From: Bacteroides sp. M10
Lineage (GTDB): Bacteria; Bacteroidota; Bacteroidia; Bacteroidales; Bacteroidaceae
DNA length: 64,000 nt
Direction: 5' to 3'
NCBI RefSeq assembly: GCF_014334015.1
Contig: NZ_CP060488.1
Span: 3,492,501-3,556,500, forward strand
Shown here: piece after piece, positions 25,537 to 35,400 of the stretch
How the letters are laid out: the number at the start of each line of letters is the position of its first letter
How positions within the stretch are numbered: position 1 is the stretch's first letter
Translations under genes and position numbers: made by a program
Notes under the pieces: generated by a model
What the model saw: the letters and a program-made list of their open reading frames with translations, nothing else
Told to the model about the DNA's origin: nothing
Databases searched by the model: none

Positions 25537-27756
25537 ATGAATGCGTTGAAAAGAATAATATTTGTCTTATTGAGCATGATTGGGATACAGACGATTCAAG
25601 CTGAAATAATAACTTATCCGTCTGGAGTAACTCCTGGTTCCTGGCTATGTTTTAGAAAAGAAATATCGGTTGAGAAAAATGCGTCTCATAATCTATTAAA
25701 GATTGCGGCCGATTCAAAATATTGGTTGTGGATAAACGGGGAATTGGTTGTTAGAGAAGGAGGTTTGAAAAGAGGTCCTAATCCGAAAGATACTTACTGT
25801 GATATTCTTCAGAATGTAAAAGGATTTGTCGCTGGGAAAAACACCGTTACTATTTTGGTTTGGTATTTCGGGAAAGAGGGATTTAGTCATCGAAATAGTC
25901 CGACTGCAGGAGTTTCTATCGATATGACGATTGGTAAACAACAATATGAAAGCGATGACAGTTGGAAGGTTTGTGTACATCCGTCGTTTTATATTCCGGA
26001 AGGTATAAAACCTAACTACAGATTACCGGAATCGAATATCGGGTTTAATGCACAAAAAGAAGTGGCTTTCTGGGCTAAAGACTTTGACGATACATTGTGG
26101 TCTGATGCCAAAGTAGTCAGAAAGGAGTTATCGGAATGGAATCAGTTGATAGAACGTCCTATTCCTATGTGGAAGGATTATGGTTTGAAAGATTATGTGA
26201 AAATAGAGAGGAAGTCCGATACATTGCTTGTTGCTTATTTGCCTTATAATGCACAAGTGAATCCTTATATTAAATTGAAATCGAAAGCAGGGAGAGTTAT
26301 TGATATTCGAACAGATAATTATCGTGGAGGTGGAGTTCCTAATGTATATGCTGAATATATAACTAAAAGCGGAATTCAGGAATACGAAGCTTGGGGGTGG
26401 ATGAATGGCCATCAGGTTTTGTATACGATTCCTGAAGACGTGGAGGTTTTGGAGTTGAAATTCAGAGAGACGGGGTATGATACGGAATTTGCCGGAGCAT
26501 TTTCTTGTGACGATGAATTCTATAATGAATTATGGAATAAATCATTGCGTACTTTATATATCACGATGAGAGATACCTATATGGATTGTCCGGATAGGGA
26601 ACGTGCTCAATGGTGGGGGGATGTTGTTAATGAATTGGGCGAGGCTTTCTATTCATTGGATCAGAATGCGCATTTGCTCACACGTAAAGCTATTCTTGAA
26701 TTAATGAATTGGCAACGTCCAGATAGTACGATTTTTGCACCGATTCCTGCCGGAAACTGGAATCAGGAGTTGCCCATGCAGATGCTTGCCAGTGTCGGAT
26801 ATTATGGTTTCTGGACATATTATATGGGTACAGGGGACAAAAGTACGATTAAAACCGTTTATCCCAATGTGAAGAAATATATTCATGTATGGAAACTTGA
26901 TAAAGAAGGACTTGTCGTCCCTCGTAAAGGTGGATGGACCTGGGGAGATTGGGGAGATAATAAAGATCTTGTTTTATTGTATAATCTCTGGTATTCATTG
27001 GCTCTTGAAGGTTTTCATTTAATGGCCGATTTGCTTGGTGAAAAAGAAGACTCCCAGTGGGCTTGTCAGGTTAATGAAAGATTGAAACGCACTTTTCATA
27101 CGAAATATTGGAATGGTAATTTTTACATTTCTCCTCATTATAAAGGCAAACCGGACGACCGTGCCCAAGCATTGGCGATTGTTGCGGGTGTTTTGCCTGA
27201 AAGTGAATATCCGGTAATCCGTCCTTTCTTCAAACAACAATATCATGCCAGTCCTTATATGGAAAAGTATGTTCTTGAAGCTTTGTGTATGATGGGGTAT
27301 TATGAGGATGCTTTAGAGCGAATGAAAAAACGTTATCATGATATGGTAGAGACTGACTTGACAACTTTGTGGGAAGGTTGGGGTATCGGTAGCAAAGGTT
27401 TTGGCGGAGGTTCATACAATCATGCTTGGAGTGGAGGCCCTTTGACAATTCTTTCTCAATATTTTGCAGGTATCTCTTCTTTAAAACCTGCGTTTAAGGA
27501 GTTTGTTATAAAACCTGTATTTGATTGCTTTAAGCATGTTCATTCTATAACTCCGACTAAATGGGGAAAAATAGAACTTAATATTGCGGATGAATTAAAT
27601 GTGAGAGTTGCAGATGTGGAAATACCTCGAAATACGAAAGGGTATTTTGTTCTTCCTGATGGGATTGAAAAGTACCGGATAAACGGAAAGGAGAAAATTG
27701 CAAAAAAAGGTATAATAGTATTGAAAGAAGGAATATGGAAAATCGAATTCTATTAA
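25537..27756 (+). CDS. GH78-like alpha-L-rhamnosidase, second in the PUL
   Basis: A 739-residue exported protein with the bacterial rhamnosidase catalytic barrel. The leader is RIIFVLLSMIGIQTIQA. The N-terminal jelly-roll region (LKIAADSKYWLWINGELVVREGG, with KNTVTILVWYFGKEGFS) comes directly after it, without the long leading sandwich of the first enzyme. The barrel carries DTYMDCPDRERAQWWGDVVNELGEAFY (about residues 343-370), GGWTWGDWGDN and TTLWEGWGIGSKGFGGGSYNHAWSGG. The C-terminal beta-domain includes FVIKPVFDCFKHV. It differs from the first rhamnosidase in domain make-up, so a different linkage or position is likely. It lies 6 bases after the GH3 gene and ends the AT-rich operon. Confidence 0.88.
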   Translation: MNALKRIIFVLLSMIGIQTIQAEIITYPSGVTPGSWLCFRKEISVEKNASHNLLKIAADSKYWLWINGELVVREGGLKRGPNPKDTYCDILQNVKGFVAGKNTVTILVWYFGKEGFSHRNSPTAGVSIDMTIGKQQYESDDSWKVCVHPSFYIPEGIKPNYRLPESNIGFNAQKEVAFWAKDFDDTLWSDAKVVRKELSEWNQLIERPIPMWKDYGLKDYVKIERKSDTLLVAYLPYNAQVNPYIKLKSKAGRVIDIRTDNYRGGGVPNVYAEYITKSGIQEYEAWGWMNGHQVLYTIPEDVEVLELKFRETGYDTEFAGAFSCDDEFYNELWNKSLRTLYITMRDTYMDCPDRERAQWWGDVVNELGEAFYSLDQNAHLLTRKAILELMNWQRPDSTIFAPIPAGNWNQELPMQMLASVGYYGFWTYYMGTGDKSTIKTVYPNVKKYIHVWKLDKEGLVVPRKGGWTWGDWGDNKDLVLLYNLWYSLALEGFHLMADLLGEKEDSQWACQVNERLKRTFHTKYWNGNFYISPHYKGKPDDRAQALAIVAGVLPESEYPVIRPFFKQQYHASPYMEKYVLEALCMMGYYEDALERMKKRYHDMVETDLTTLWEGWGIGSKGFGGGSYNHAWSGGPLTILSQYFAGISSLKPAFKEFVIKPVFDCFKHVHSITPTKWGKIELNIADELNVRVADVEIPRNTKGYFVLPDGIEKYRINGKEKIAKKGIIVLKEGIWKIEFY

Positions 27757-27798
27757 CTATTATGCAGCAGGTTGTCAATTAATTATGTTTTGAAGATT

Positions 27799-27827
27799 AG
27801 ATATTTATTGGTGCACGATAAATATCT
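27799..27827 (+). terminator. Perfect 10-bp inverted repeat after the PUL
   Basis: AGATATTTAT (27799-27808) and ATAAATATCT (27818-27827) with a 9-base loop that contains GTGCAC. It lies 43 bases past the rhamnosidase stop and 142 bases before the GH35 start. It is AT-rich and lacks a strong T-run, so it may be a weak terminator or an operator. I see nothing else clear in the 212-bp gap 27757-27968. Confidence 0.45.
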
Positions 27828-27968
27828 GTTGCTGAACTTAAAAAGACTTCTAATAAATAGCTCTGTTTTTATGAATAAATAGAGTGCGTGACCAAGAAGT
27901 ATGTTACTGAATCTGACAATTTCAAGATAGTATATGTATTTGTTTATTGTAATATTTATATTGCTTTT

Positions 27969-30314
27969 ATGAAAAACTTATTTGTTTTCTTGTTTTTATT
28001 TTATGTATCCTCTAATTATTTGGAGGCGCAAACTACTGCACGGAAGTTTGAGGCAGGCAAGAACACATTCTTGCTGGATGGAAAACCGTTTGTGGTGAAG
28101 GCTGCCGAGTTGCATTACACCCGCATCCCGCAAGCTTATTGGGAGCATCGGATTGAGATGTGCAAGGCATTAGGCATGAATACTATTTGTATTTATATTT
28201 TCTGGAATATCCATGAACAGGAAGAAGGAAAGTTCGATTTTTCCGGTCAGAATGATATTGCAGCTTTCTGCCGTGCGGCACAGAAACACGGTATGTATGT
28301 CATTGTCCGTCCTGGTCCGTATGTATGTGCGGAGTGGGAGATGGGCGGACTTCCCTGGTGGCTGTTGAAGAAAAAAGATATAGCCTTGCGTACGCTCGAT
28401 CCCTATTATATGGAACGGGTAGGCATCTTTATGAAAGAAGTAGGTAAGCAACTGGCTCCGCTGCAAGTGAATAAAGGGGGAAATATTATCATGGTACAGG
28501 TAGAGAATGAATACGGTTCTTATGGAATCGACAAACCTTATGTCTCTGCCGTGCGCGACCTGGTTCGTGAATCCGGTTTTACTGATGTACCTCTGTTTCA
28601 ATGCGACTGGAGCAGTAACTTCACCAATAACGCGCTCGATGACTTGATTTGGACGGTGAACTTTGGAACAGGTGCCAATATCGACCAGCAATTTAAGAAA
28701 CTCAAAGAACTTCGTCCCGAAACCCCGTTGATGTGTAGCGAGTTCTGGAGCGGATGGTTCGACCACTGGGGACGCAAACATGAGACACGTCCTGCAAAAG
28801 ATATGGTACAGGGCATCAAGGATATGCTCGACCGGAACATCTCTTTCAGTCTGTATATGACTCACGGAGGAACGACTTTCGGACATTGGGGAGGTGCGAA
28901 CAACCCGGCTTATTCCGCCATGTGCAGCTCATACGATTATGATGCTCCGATTAGCGAACCCGGATGGACGACCGATAAGTTTTTCTTGCTTCGTGACTTG
29001 TTGAAAAATTATCTTCCGGCAGGTGAGACGTTGCCCGCAGTGCCCGCAGCTCTGCCTGTTATTGAAATCCCCGAGTTTCACTTCCATAAAGTGGCTCCGC
29101 TTTTCTCAAATCTGCCGGAGGCAAAACAAACGGTGGATATTCAACCGATGGAACAATTCAACCAGGGATGGGGAACGATTCTGTATCGTACCACATTGCC
29201 CGAAACGACTCTTGCAGGCACCACTTTGAAAATTACGGAAGTGCACGACTGGGCGCAGATATATGCCGACGGTAAACTGCTGGCACGCTTGGACCGTCGT
29301 AAGGGAGAATTTACAACGACCCTGCCCGCGCTGAAAAAAGGCACGCAACTGGATATTCTTGTGGAAGCAATGGGACGTGTTAACTTTGACAAATCCATCC
29401 ACGACCGCAAAGGAATTACCGAAAAGGTGGAACTTATTTCGGGTAACCAGACTAAGGAATTGAAAAACTGGACTGTATATAACTTCCCGGTAGATTATTC
29501 CTTTATAAAAGATAAGAAATATAGCGATAAAAAGATATTACCGACTATGCCTGCCTATTATAAGAGCACCTTTACACTGGATAAAGTAGGAGATACTTTC
29601 CTGGATATGAGTACATGGGGAAAAGGTATGGTCTGGGTGAACGGTCATGCAATGGGTCGTTTCTGGGAAATCGGTCCGCACCAGACTCTCTTTATGCCTG
29701 GTTGCTGGCTGAAAGAAGGAGAGAATGAAATCCTCGTTCTGGATTTGAAAGGTCCTACCCGGGCTTCCATCAAAGGTTTGAAGAAACCAATTCTCGATGT
29801 GCTTCGTGAAAAAGCTCCCGAAACACACCGCAAGGATGGAGAAAAACTGAAACTGGCGGGTGAGAAAGTGGCTCATGAAGGAGCTTTCACTCCGGGTAAC
29901 GGCTGGCAGGAAGTGCGATTTGCCACTCCGGTGAAAGGACGTTATTTTTGTCTGGAAGCACTTTCTCCACAAGCAAATGATAACATCGCAGCGATAGCAG
30001 AGTTTGATGTCCTGGGAGCTGATGGTAAACCGGTATCCCGCGAACATTGGAAGATTCGTTATGCCGATAGTGAAGAAACGCGTAGTGGCAACCGTACAGC
30101 TGACAAAATATTCGACTTGCAGGAATCCACTTTCTGGATGACAGTGGACAATGTTCCTTATCCTCATCAATTGGTAATTGATTTGAGCAAAGTGGAAAAT
30201 GTGACCGGTTTCCGCTATCTGCCCCGTGCCGAAAAAGGGTATCCGGGTATGATTAGAGAATATAGAATATTTATTAAAAAAGAGGATTTTGACTATGGGA
30301 AAGTTGCTTTATAA
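27969..30314 (+). CDS. GH35 beta-galactosidase with C-terminal discoidin-like domain
   Basis: Removes terminal beta-linked galactose. About 781 residues from the ATG at 27969, chosen because the signal peptide starts there (NLFVFLFLFYVSSNYLEAQ); a longer frame begins at 27888. The catalytic TIM barrel has FVVKAAELHYTRIPQAYW, RPGPYVCAEWEMGGLPWWL and QVENEYGSYG (acid/base Glu), and SEFWSGWFDHWG (nucleophile Glu). A jelly-roll region follows with MVWVNGHAMGRFWEIGPHQTLFMP. The C-terminus (about residues 640-781) resembles an F5/8 type C domain. The reading frame is visibly richer in G+C than the PUL genes before it. It seems to be its own transcription unit rather than part of the sulfatase operon, but may act on the same or host glycans. 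Confidence 0.94.
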   Translation: MKNLFVFLFLFYVSSNYLEAQTTARKFEAGKNTFLLDGKPFVVKAAELHYTRIPQAYWEHRIEMCKALGMNTICIYIFWNIHEQEEGKFDFSGQNDIAAFCRAAQKHGMYVIVRPGPYVCAEWEMGGLPWWLLKKKDIALRTLDPYYMERVGIFMKEVGKQLAPLQVNKGGNIIMVQVENEYGSYGIDKPYVSAVRDLVRESGFTDVPLFQCDWSSNFTNNALDDLIWTVNFGTGANIDQQFKKLKELRPETPLMCSEFWSGWFDHWGRKHETRPAKDMVQGIKDMLDRNISFSLYMTHGGTTFGHWGGANNPAYSAMCSSYDYDAPISEPGWTTDKFFLLRDLLKNYLPAGETLPAVPAALPVIEIPEFHFHKVAPLFSNLPEAKQTVDIQPMEQFNQGWGTILYRTTLPETTLAGTTLKITEVHDWAQIYADGKLLARLDRRKGEFTTTLPALKKGTQLDILVEAMGRVNFDKSIHDRKGITEKVELISGNQTKELKNWTVYNFPVDYSFIKDKKYSDKKILPTMPAYYKSTFTLDKVGDTFLDMSTWGKGMVWVNGHAMGRFWEIGPHQTLFMPGCWLKEGENEILVLDLKGPTRASIKGLKKPILDVLREKAPETHRKDGEKLKLAGEKVAHEGAFTPGNGWQEVRFATPVKGRYFCLEALSPQANDNIAAIAEFDVLGADGKPVSREHWKIRYADSEETRSGNRTADKIFDLQESTFWMTVDNVPYPHQLVIDLSKVENVTGFRYLPRAEKGYPGMIREYRIFIKKEDFDYGKVAL

Positions 30315-30466
30315 CAACAGAGAATCGGAAGTGATGCATACCTTTGAGCAGAAACTGGCGGAGTAGGACGGGAAATCTGTTGGCAACCTAATTTCTACGG
30401 AATGGAGAAAACATAGGCCGAAAAGAGTAAGATACAGGCATTGAAAAACTAAATAAAAGCCCAATG

Positions 30467-30507
30467 ATATAGCCGGGTATGAAATATTATCCGGCTATAT
30501 TTGTCTT
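30467..30507 (+). terminator. Terminator after the GH35 gene
   Basis: ATATAGCCGG (30467-30476) pairs perfectly with CCGGCTATAT (30491-30500), loop 14, followed by TTGTCTT. The gap 30315-30597 also holds a short frame at 30295-30366 that overlaps the GH35 end; see findings. Nothing else clear. Confidence 0.7.
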
Positions 30508-30597
30508 AGAACCCTTTCATAAAGAATTTCTAATTTCATTGCTAATAGGAAAATTCTTATATTTGCTGCAACTAATACTTAAACACAATAGTTGCAA

Positions 30598-31161
30598 ATG
30601 GAATTTACAGAAGAGCAAATACTGTTGAGAGCTTTGTCACGAGGAGATGAGAAAGCTTTTGAGGTTTTGTTTATGCGTTATTTCCCGAGGGTGAAACGTT
30701 TTATATCCGGTTTACTTCAGGATGATATAACGGCAGAGGACTTTGCACAAGATATTCTCCTCAAACTATGGCAGAAGCGTGAGGAGATGGCAAAAATCGA
30801 AAATCTGAATGCCTACCTTTATCAGACTTCCCGGAATGCTGTGTACCAGCATTTACGACATATACTTTTGGTGAATGAATATGGAGAAAAGCAACAGGAG
30901 AATCTTTCCCGTCAGCAGAATGAGGGTACGGAAAACATCGAAGAAAATATGTTTGCCGAAGAATTACTGTTGTTGATACAGCATACGGTAGAGCAAATGC
31001 CTGCCCAACGAAAAAGAATTTATGAGATGAGCCGTAAAGAAGGTAAAAACAATGATGAGATAGCGCAACTGCTTGCAATAAACAAACGGACTGTAGAAAA
31101 CCATCTCACACAAGCATTGGCTGATATCCGCAAGATGCTGAAGCACTTTTATCTTTTCTAA
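30598..31161 (+). CDS. ECF-type RNA polymerase sigma factor (locus 2)
   Basis: A 187-residue group 4 sigma factor. Region 2 reads DEKAFEVLFMRYFPRVKRFISGLL and AEDFAQDILLKLWQKREEM (about residues 16-60). Region 4 reads RKEGKNNDEIAQLLAINKRTVENHLTQALADIRK (about 145-178). I use the ATG at 30598; a TTG two codons earlier is the only competing start nearby. A TATATTTG box at 30558-30565 is a good -7 element, though the -33 side is weak. It is followed after 126 bases, on the same strand, by its anti-sigma gene, the normal arrangement, unlike locus 1. Confidence 0.93.
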   Translation: MEFTEEQILLRALSRGDEKAFEVLFMRYFPRVKRFISGLLQDDITAEDFAQDILLKLWQKREEMAKIENLNAYLYQTSRNAVYQHLRHILLVNEYGEKQQENLSRQQNEGTENIEENMFAEELLLLIQHTVEQMPAQRKRIYEMSRKEGKNNDEIAQLLAINKRTVENHLTQALADIRKMLKHFYLF

Positions 31162-31287
31162 ATAAAACCACTTTCTATTGACAAAAACTCTTCTTTTATT
31201 CTCCTTTCTCAAAAAAAGTAGAAAAAATAGCTTTTAGACTGTGTGTGTATTCTATCTCGTGCATCTTATTAATAAACGGATAGAATC

Positions 31288-32322
31288 ATGAAGAAGAAAA
31301 GCATATCAGAACTAATACATTTTTTTGTTCGCCATCCCCTGCAAAACTCCTTGCAGATGAAGTTTTGGCGTTGGCTGGTTTCTCCTGCTGATGTAGAAGA
31401 TAAAGAAGAAGCTATACAGGAAGAGTGGATGAATATCATCACTGAACCTGATGAGGCCACCCGGCGTTCATGGTATGAGGTCCGGCGTAAAGCGGGACTT
31501 GCAAATCCGATAATAAAACCGCATTGGGAAATCAAATCACTTCTTCGCATTGCTTCTATGATATTAATCCCCTTATTTTCAGTGCTATTATCGTGGTATT
31601 ATATAAATGATTATACTGATTCTTGCAAATTGGTAGAATATATTGTTCCCATGGGTGAACGGGGAGAATTGACTTTGCCGGATGGGACAAAGGTACAGAT
31701 CAATTCGGAGAGCAGTATCATTTACCCGAAAAGCTTTCGAGGCGATACACGTACTGTTTATCTTTCCGGAGAGGCGAATTTTGATGTCCATAAGGATAAG
31801 AAACATCCGTTTATTGTCAAGACATCTTTGTTATCAGTTCGTGCTTTAGGTACGAAGTTTAATATACAGGCATATTCGGAAGACAGGAAAACGACTACAA
31901 CTCTTGAAAATGGAAAAGTGCAAATCAATAACCTGCTGGCACCAGACAGCTGTTTTATTCTTACTCCCGGTGAACAACTTGAATACAATCACCTGACTAA
32001 GAATTATGAAAAACGAAAAATAGATGTGATGATGGCTTCCGGTTGGACACGTGGTGAATTGAATTTTGTCGATTGCCATCTGGAGGATATTCTGAACACA
32101 TTGGGACGACATTATAATGTAGAAATAAAGGCAGAACCGCATTTATACACAAATGATTTATATACCATTAAGCTTAGAAAGGGTGAACCTCTTCAAGCAG
32201 CAATTCATATTGTAACAATGACCGTCGGAGGTATGGAAAGCAAGGTCACAGACAATAAGGTTGTGATACTGACAGCTGCCTCACCGGCGAATAAGAGTAA
32301 GAAAGGAGGTACCCATCCATAA
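31288..32322 (+). CDS. FecR-like anti-sigma factor (locus 2)
   Basis: A 344-residue single-span inner-membrane protein. The cytoplasmic part (FWRWLVSPADVEDKEEAIQEEWMN) would bind the sigma factor at 30598. The membrane segment is near residues 90-110 (IASMILIPLFSVLLSWYYI). The periplasmic FecR domain has GERGELTLPDGTKVQINSESSIIYPKSFRGDTRTVYLSGEANFDV (about residues 127-171), and the C-terminal DUF4974-like part has FVDCHLEDILNTLGRHYNVEIKAEP. It should relay substrate binding from the STN domain of the SusC downstream. A perfect 12-bp hairpin without a T-run separates it from susC. Confidence 0.92.
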   Translation: MKKKSISELIHFFVRHPLQNSLQMKFWRWLVSPADVEDKEEAIQEEWMNIITEPDEATRRSWYEVRRKAGLANPIIKPHWEIKSLLRIASMILIPLFSVLLSWYYINDYTDSCKLVEYIVPMGERGELTLPDGTKVQINSESSIIYPKSFRGDTRTVYLSGEANFDVHKDKKHPFIVKTSLLSVRALGTKFNIQAYSEDRKTTTTLENGKVQINNLLAPDSCFILTPGEQLEYNHLTKNYEKRKIDVMMASGWTRGELNFVDCHLEDILNTLGRHYNVEIKAEPHLYTNDLYTIKLRKGEPLQAAIHIVTMTVGGMESKVTDNKVVILTAASPANKSKKGGTHP

Positions 32323-32325
32323 AAA

Positions 32326-32356
32326 GGTTGGACAAAACTGATCCTTTTGTCCAACC
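32326..32356 (+). other. Strong hairpin between anti-sigma and susC (locus 2)
   Basis: GGTTGGACAAAA (32326-32337) pairs perfectly with TTTTGTCCAACC (32345-32356), loop 7, starting 4 bases after the anti-sigma stop. What follows (CGAAATAAATACC) is not a T-run. It occupies the same place as the hairpin at 10042-10074 in locus 1. Confidence 0.75.
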
Positions 32357-32434
32357 CGAAATAAATACCGTTATCATTTAAAATTTTAGGAAATAGTGAA
32401 CCTTAAATGTAGTATTCATTTAATATACAAAAGT

Positions 32435-35400
32435 ATGAATTTTAATTCTTATTTTACTATAAAACATACAAGTAATTTGCGTATTTTATTGTTAACCTTA
32501 TTCTTTATAGTCCCTTTGGGTACTATCTATGGGCAGAATCAGTTGATTACCATTGCCGGAAAAAACATAACTTTGTTGAAAGCTTTTAATGCTATTGAAA
32601 GTCAGACTCAATTAAGCATTACTTATAGTCGGACTAAAATAGATGTGAATCGGACATTGAGTGTTGATTTTAAGAAACAAAAACTCTCTGTTGTTTTGGA
32701 TAAGTTGCTCGCGGGAACGGGGTTTACTTACAAGATAGAAAAAGGGTATATCGTTCTGGTTCCCGTACCGGTAAAACAAGAGCAAACGGAAGCAACTTCG
32801 AAAAAGATACAAGGAGTGATTGTAGATACGAATGGAGATCCGGTGATTGGTGCCAGTATTCAGGAGAAAGGAGTAGTCGGGAAAGGTACAGTGTCTGATT
32901 TGGATGGAAAATTTAACCTGTCAGTTGCGTCAAATGCTGTATTACTGATTTCATATATCGGTTTTCAGTCTCTTGAAGTAAAGGTGGGAAATCGGACAAG
33001 CTTGTCTTTGGTATTAAAAGAAGATCATCAGTTGCTGGATGAAGTAGTCGTTATCGGTTATGGAACAATGGAGAAACGTGCTGTGACCAGCTCCATTACT
33101 TCCATATCTTCAAAAGATTTAGTGACTGGATTGGGAGGCTCTACCATTGCGACTGCTCTGAAAGGAAAAATCTCCGGTATGAATGTTTCCGAAACTTCCA
33201 GTCCGAATGCCTCTGCTAGTTTCCAGCTTCGTGGGGTAGCTTCCATCAATGCTTCTTCTTCCCCTTTGATTGTGATAGACGGAATTCCCGGTGGTGATTT
33301 GCGTTCTATCAGTCAAGAAGATATTCAATCCATTGATGTTTTGAAGGATGCCTCTGCAGGTGCTATTTACGGAACAAGAGCAGCCGGTGGTGTCATTCTC
33401 GTGACTACCAAGAAAGCGAAAGAAGGTCCTATCACATTATCATATACAGGCGAGCTGTCCACCGAACAAGTTTCCAGAAGACCACAGGTTCTGGATCGCG
33501 ATGCTTTCGTGAGGTTCGGTGTAGGAACAGATTTGGGAGCGTCTACCGATTGGTACGGTGAACTTTTAAATGAGGGAGCACTTTCCCAGCGCCATGTTGT
33601 CACCCTTTCGGGAGGGGGACATACAGCCAGAATATATGCCACTATTATGGCACAGGATCAGAAAGGTATTGCGATAGGCGATAATCGTAAAGATTATTCG
33701 GGGCGTATCAATGCAAACTTTAATCTTCTCAATGACTTGCTGGAAATAGGCTTACATACAGAATATCGTGAAGCACATCGGGATCAGCGGAGCAGTAGTT
33801 CCTGTTTCGACATGGCATTGAAGATGAATCCAACGGAACATGTTTATGATAGTACTAGTGAAACAGGCTATAATGTTTTGGTTGGTGGCAGTGAATATTA
33901 CAATCCATTAGCGGAAGTTATGCTCAAGCAGACGGATAATGTTGATAAATGGCTCAAGGCGGATGCTACGGTAAAGCTCAATCTGCCTGCCGGATTTTCG
34001 GCACAGGCCACTCTCGGCTGGGAAGATCGCCAGTATCAACAGACGCATTATGTATCCGCATTACACAGAACGTCTTTGAATGGAAGTTATAAAGGAAAGG
34101 GATTTCACGGATATAGTAAAACAGTCAATGTTTCTTTTGAACCTACCATTAATTTCATGCGTGTTTTTGCAGAAGACCATACGGTTAGTGCGGTGGCCGG
34201 ATATAGCTATTGGGAAAACAATTCTGAAAACTTTGATATGTCTAACTTCGATTTCCCTGTGGATGGAGTAGGAGCTTGGGATATGGGAACAGGCAGTTGG
34301 CTTTCTGATGGAAAAGCAGCTATGTCTTCTCACAAATATCCTCGTGAACGTCTTATCTCCTTCTTTGGTCGGGCGAATTATAGCTATAAAGACCGCTATA
34401 TGGTTACCGGAAGTGTTCGTCATGAGGGATCTTCCAAATTTGGAAAGAATCATCGCTGGGGAACATTCTGGGCTGTATCAGGTGGATGGCGTATATCCAA
34501 TGAAGCCTTTCTGCGTGATGTCAGTTTTCTTGATGACCTCAAAGTACGTGTCGGTTATGGTGTGACGGGAAATAACAATTTCTCTGCAGGAGCATCCACA
34601 GCCATGTACTCCTCCAATTCAATGTGGCCTTATAACGGTACATGGATCACTTCTTATGGACCGGCTCGTAATGTCAATAATGACTTGCATTGGGAAAAGA
34701 AAGCAGAGCTTAACATCGGTTTGGATTATGCGTTTCTGAATAATCGGCTCTTTGGAAAGTTCGATATATATAAAAGAAGAGTTTCCGGAATGTTATACAA
34801 TATCAATGTACCCAACCCTCCTGCCGTTTACGAGAAAACGACCATGAATTATGGTAATCTTGAGAATACCGGATGGGAGTTTGAGATTGGCGGAGTACCT
34901 GTTAAAACCAAAGACTTTAACTGGACAACTACCATGCGTCTATCCCATTCTTCTTCCAAAATCACCTCTTTGTGGGGGAATAATACTTACCAGGATCGTG
35001 TAGGATTCCCGTCACCGGGAACGAACGGATCAGCCGGAAGAATTGAAGCAGGAACAAAGATCGGAAGCTATTATATCTGGAAATATGCCGGTATCACGGA
35101 TAATGGAAGATGGCTTCTGTATGATAAGAACGACAATGTGATTCTTAGCGATAAGAAGACCTATGATGACAAGCGGTACATCGGTAATGCTATTCCTGCA
35201 TTGATGGTATCGTGGGATCATACCTTCACTTACAAGAACCTCTCTTTAGGTATTAACCTGCGTAGCTGGATTGATTTCGACGTGTTTAATACCATAAATA
35301 TGTACTATGGACTTTCTGAAGTAGCAGGCCAGAACGTTCTTCGCAATGCGTACATTGACAACCGGCACATCAAAGAAGTAAAGCAGCTTTGCGATTACTG

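Noticed and set aside
28170..28886. A 238-codon minus-strand frame
   Set aside because: It is antisense to the GH35 catalytic barrel and has no support.
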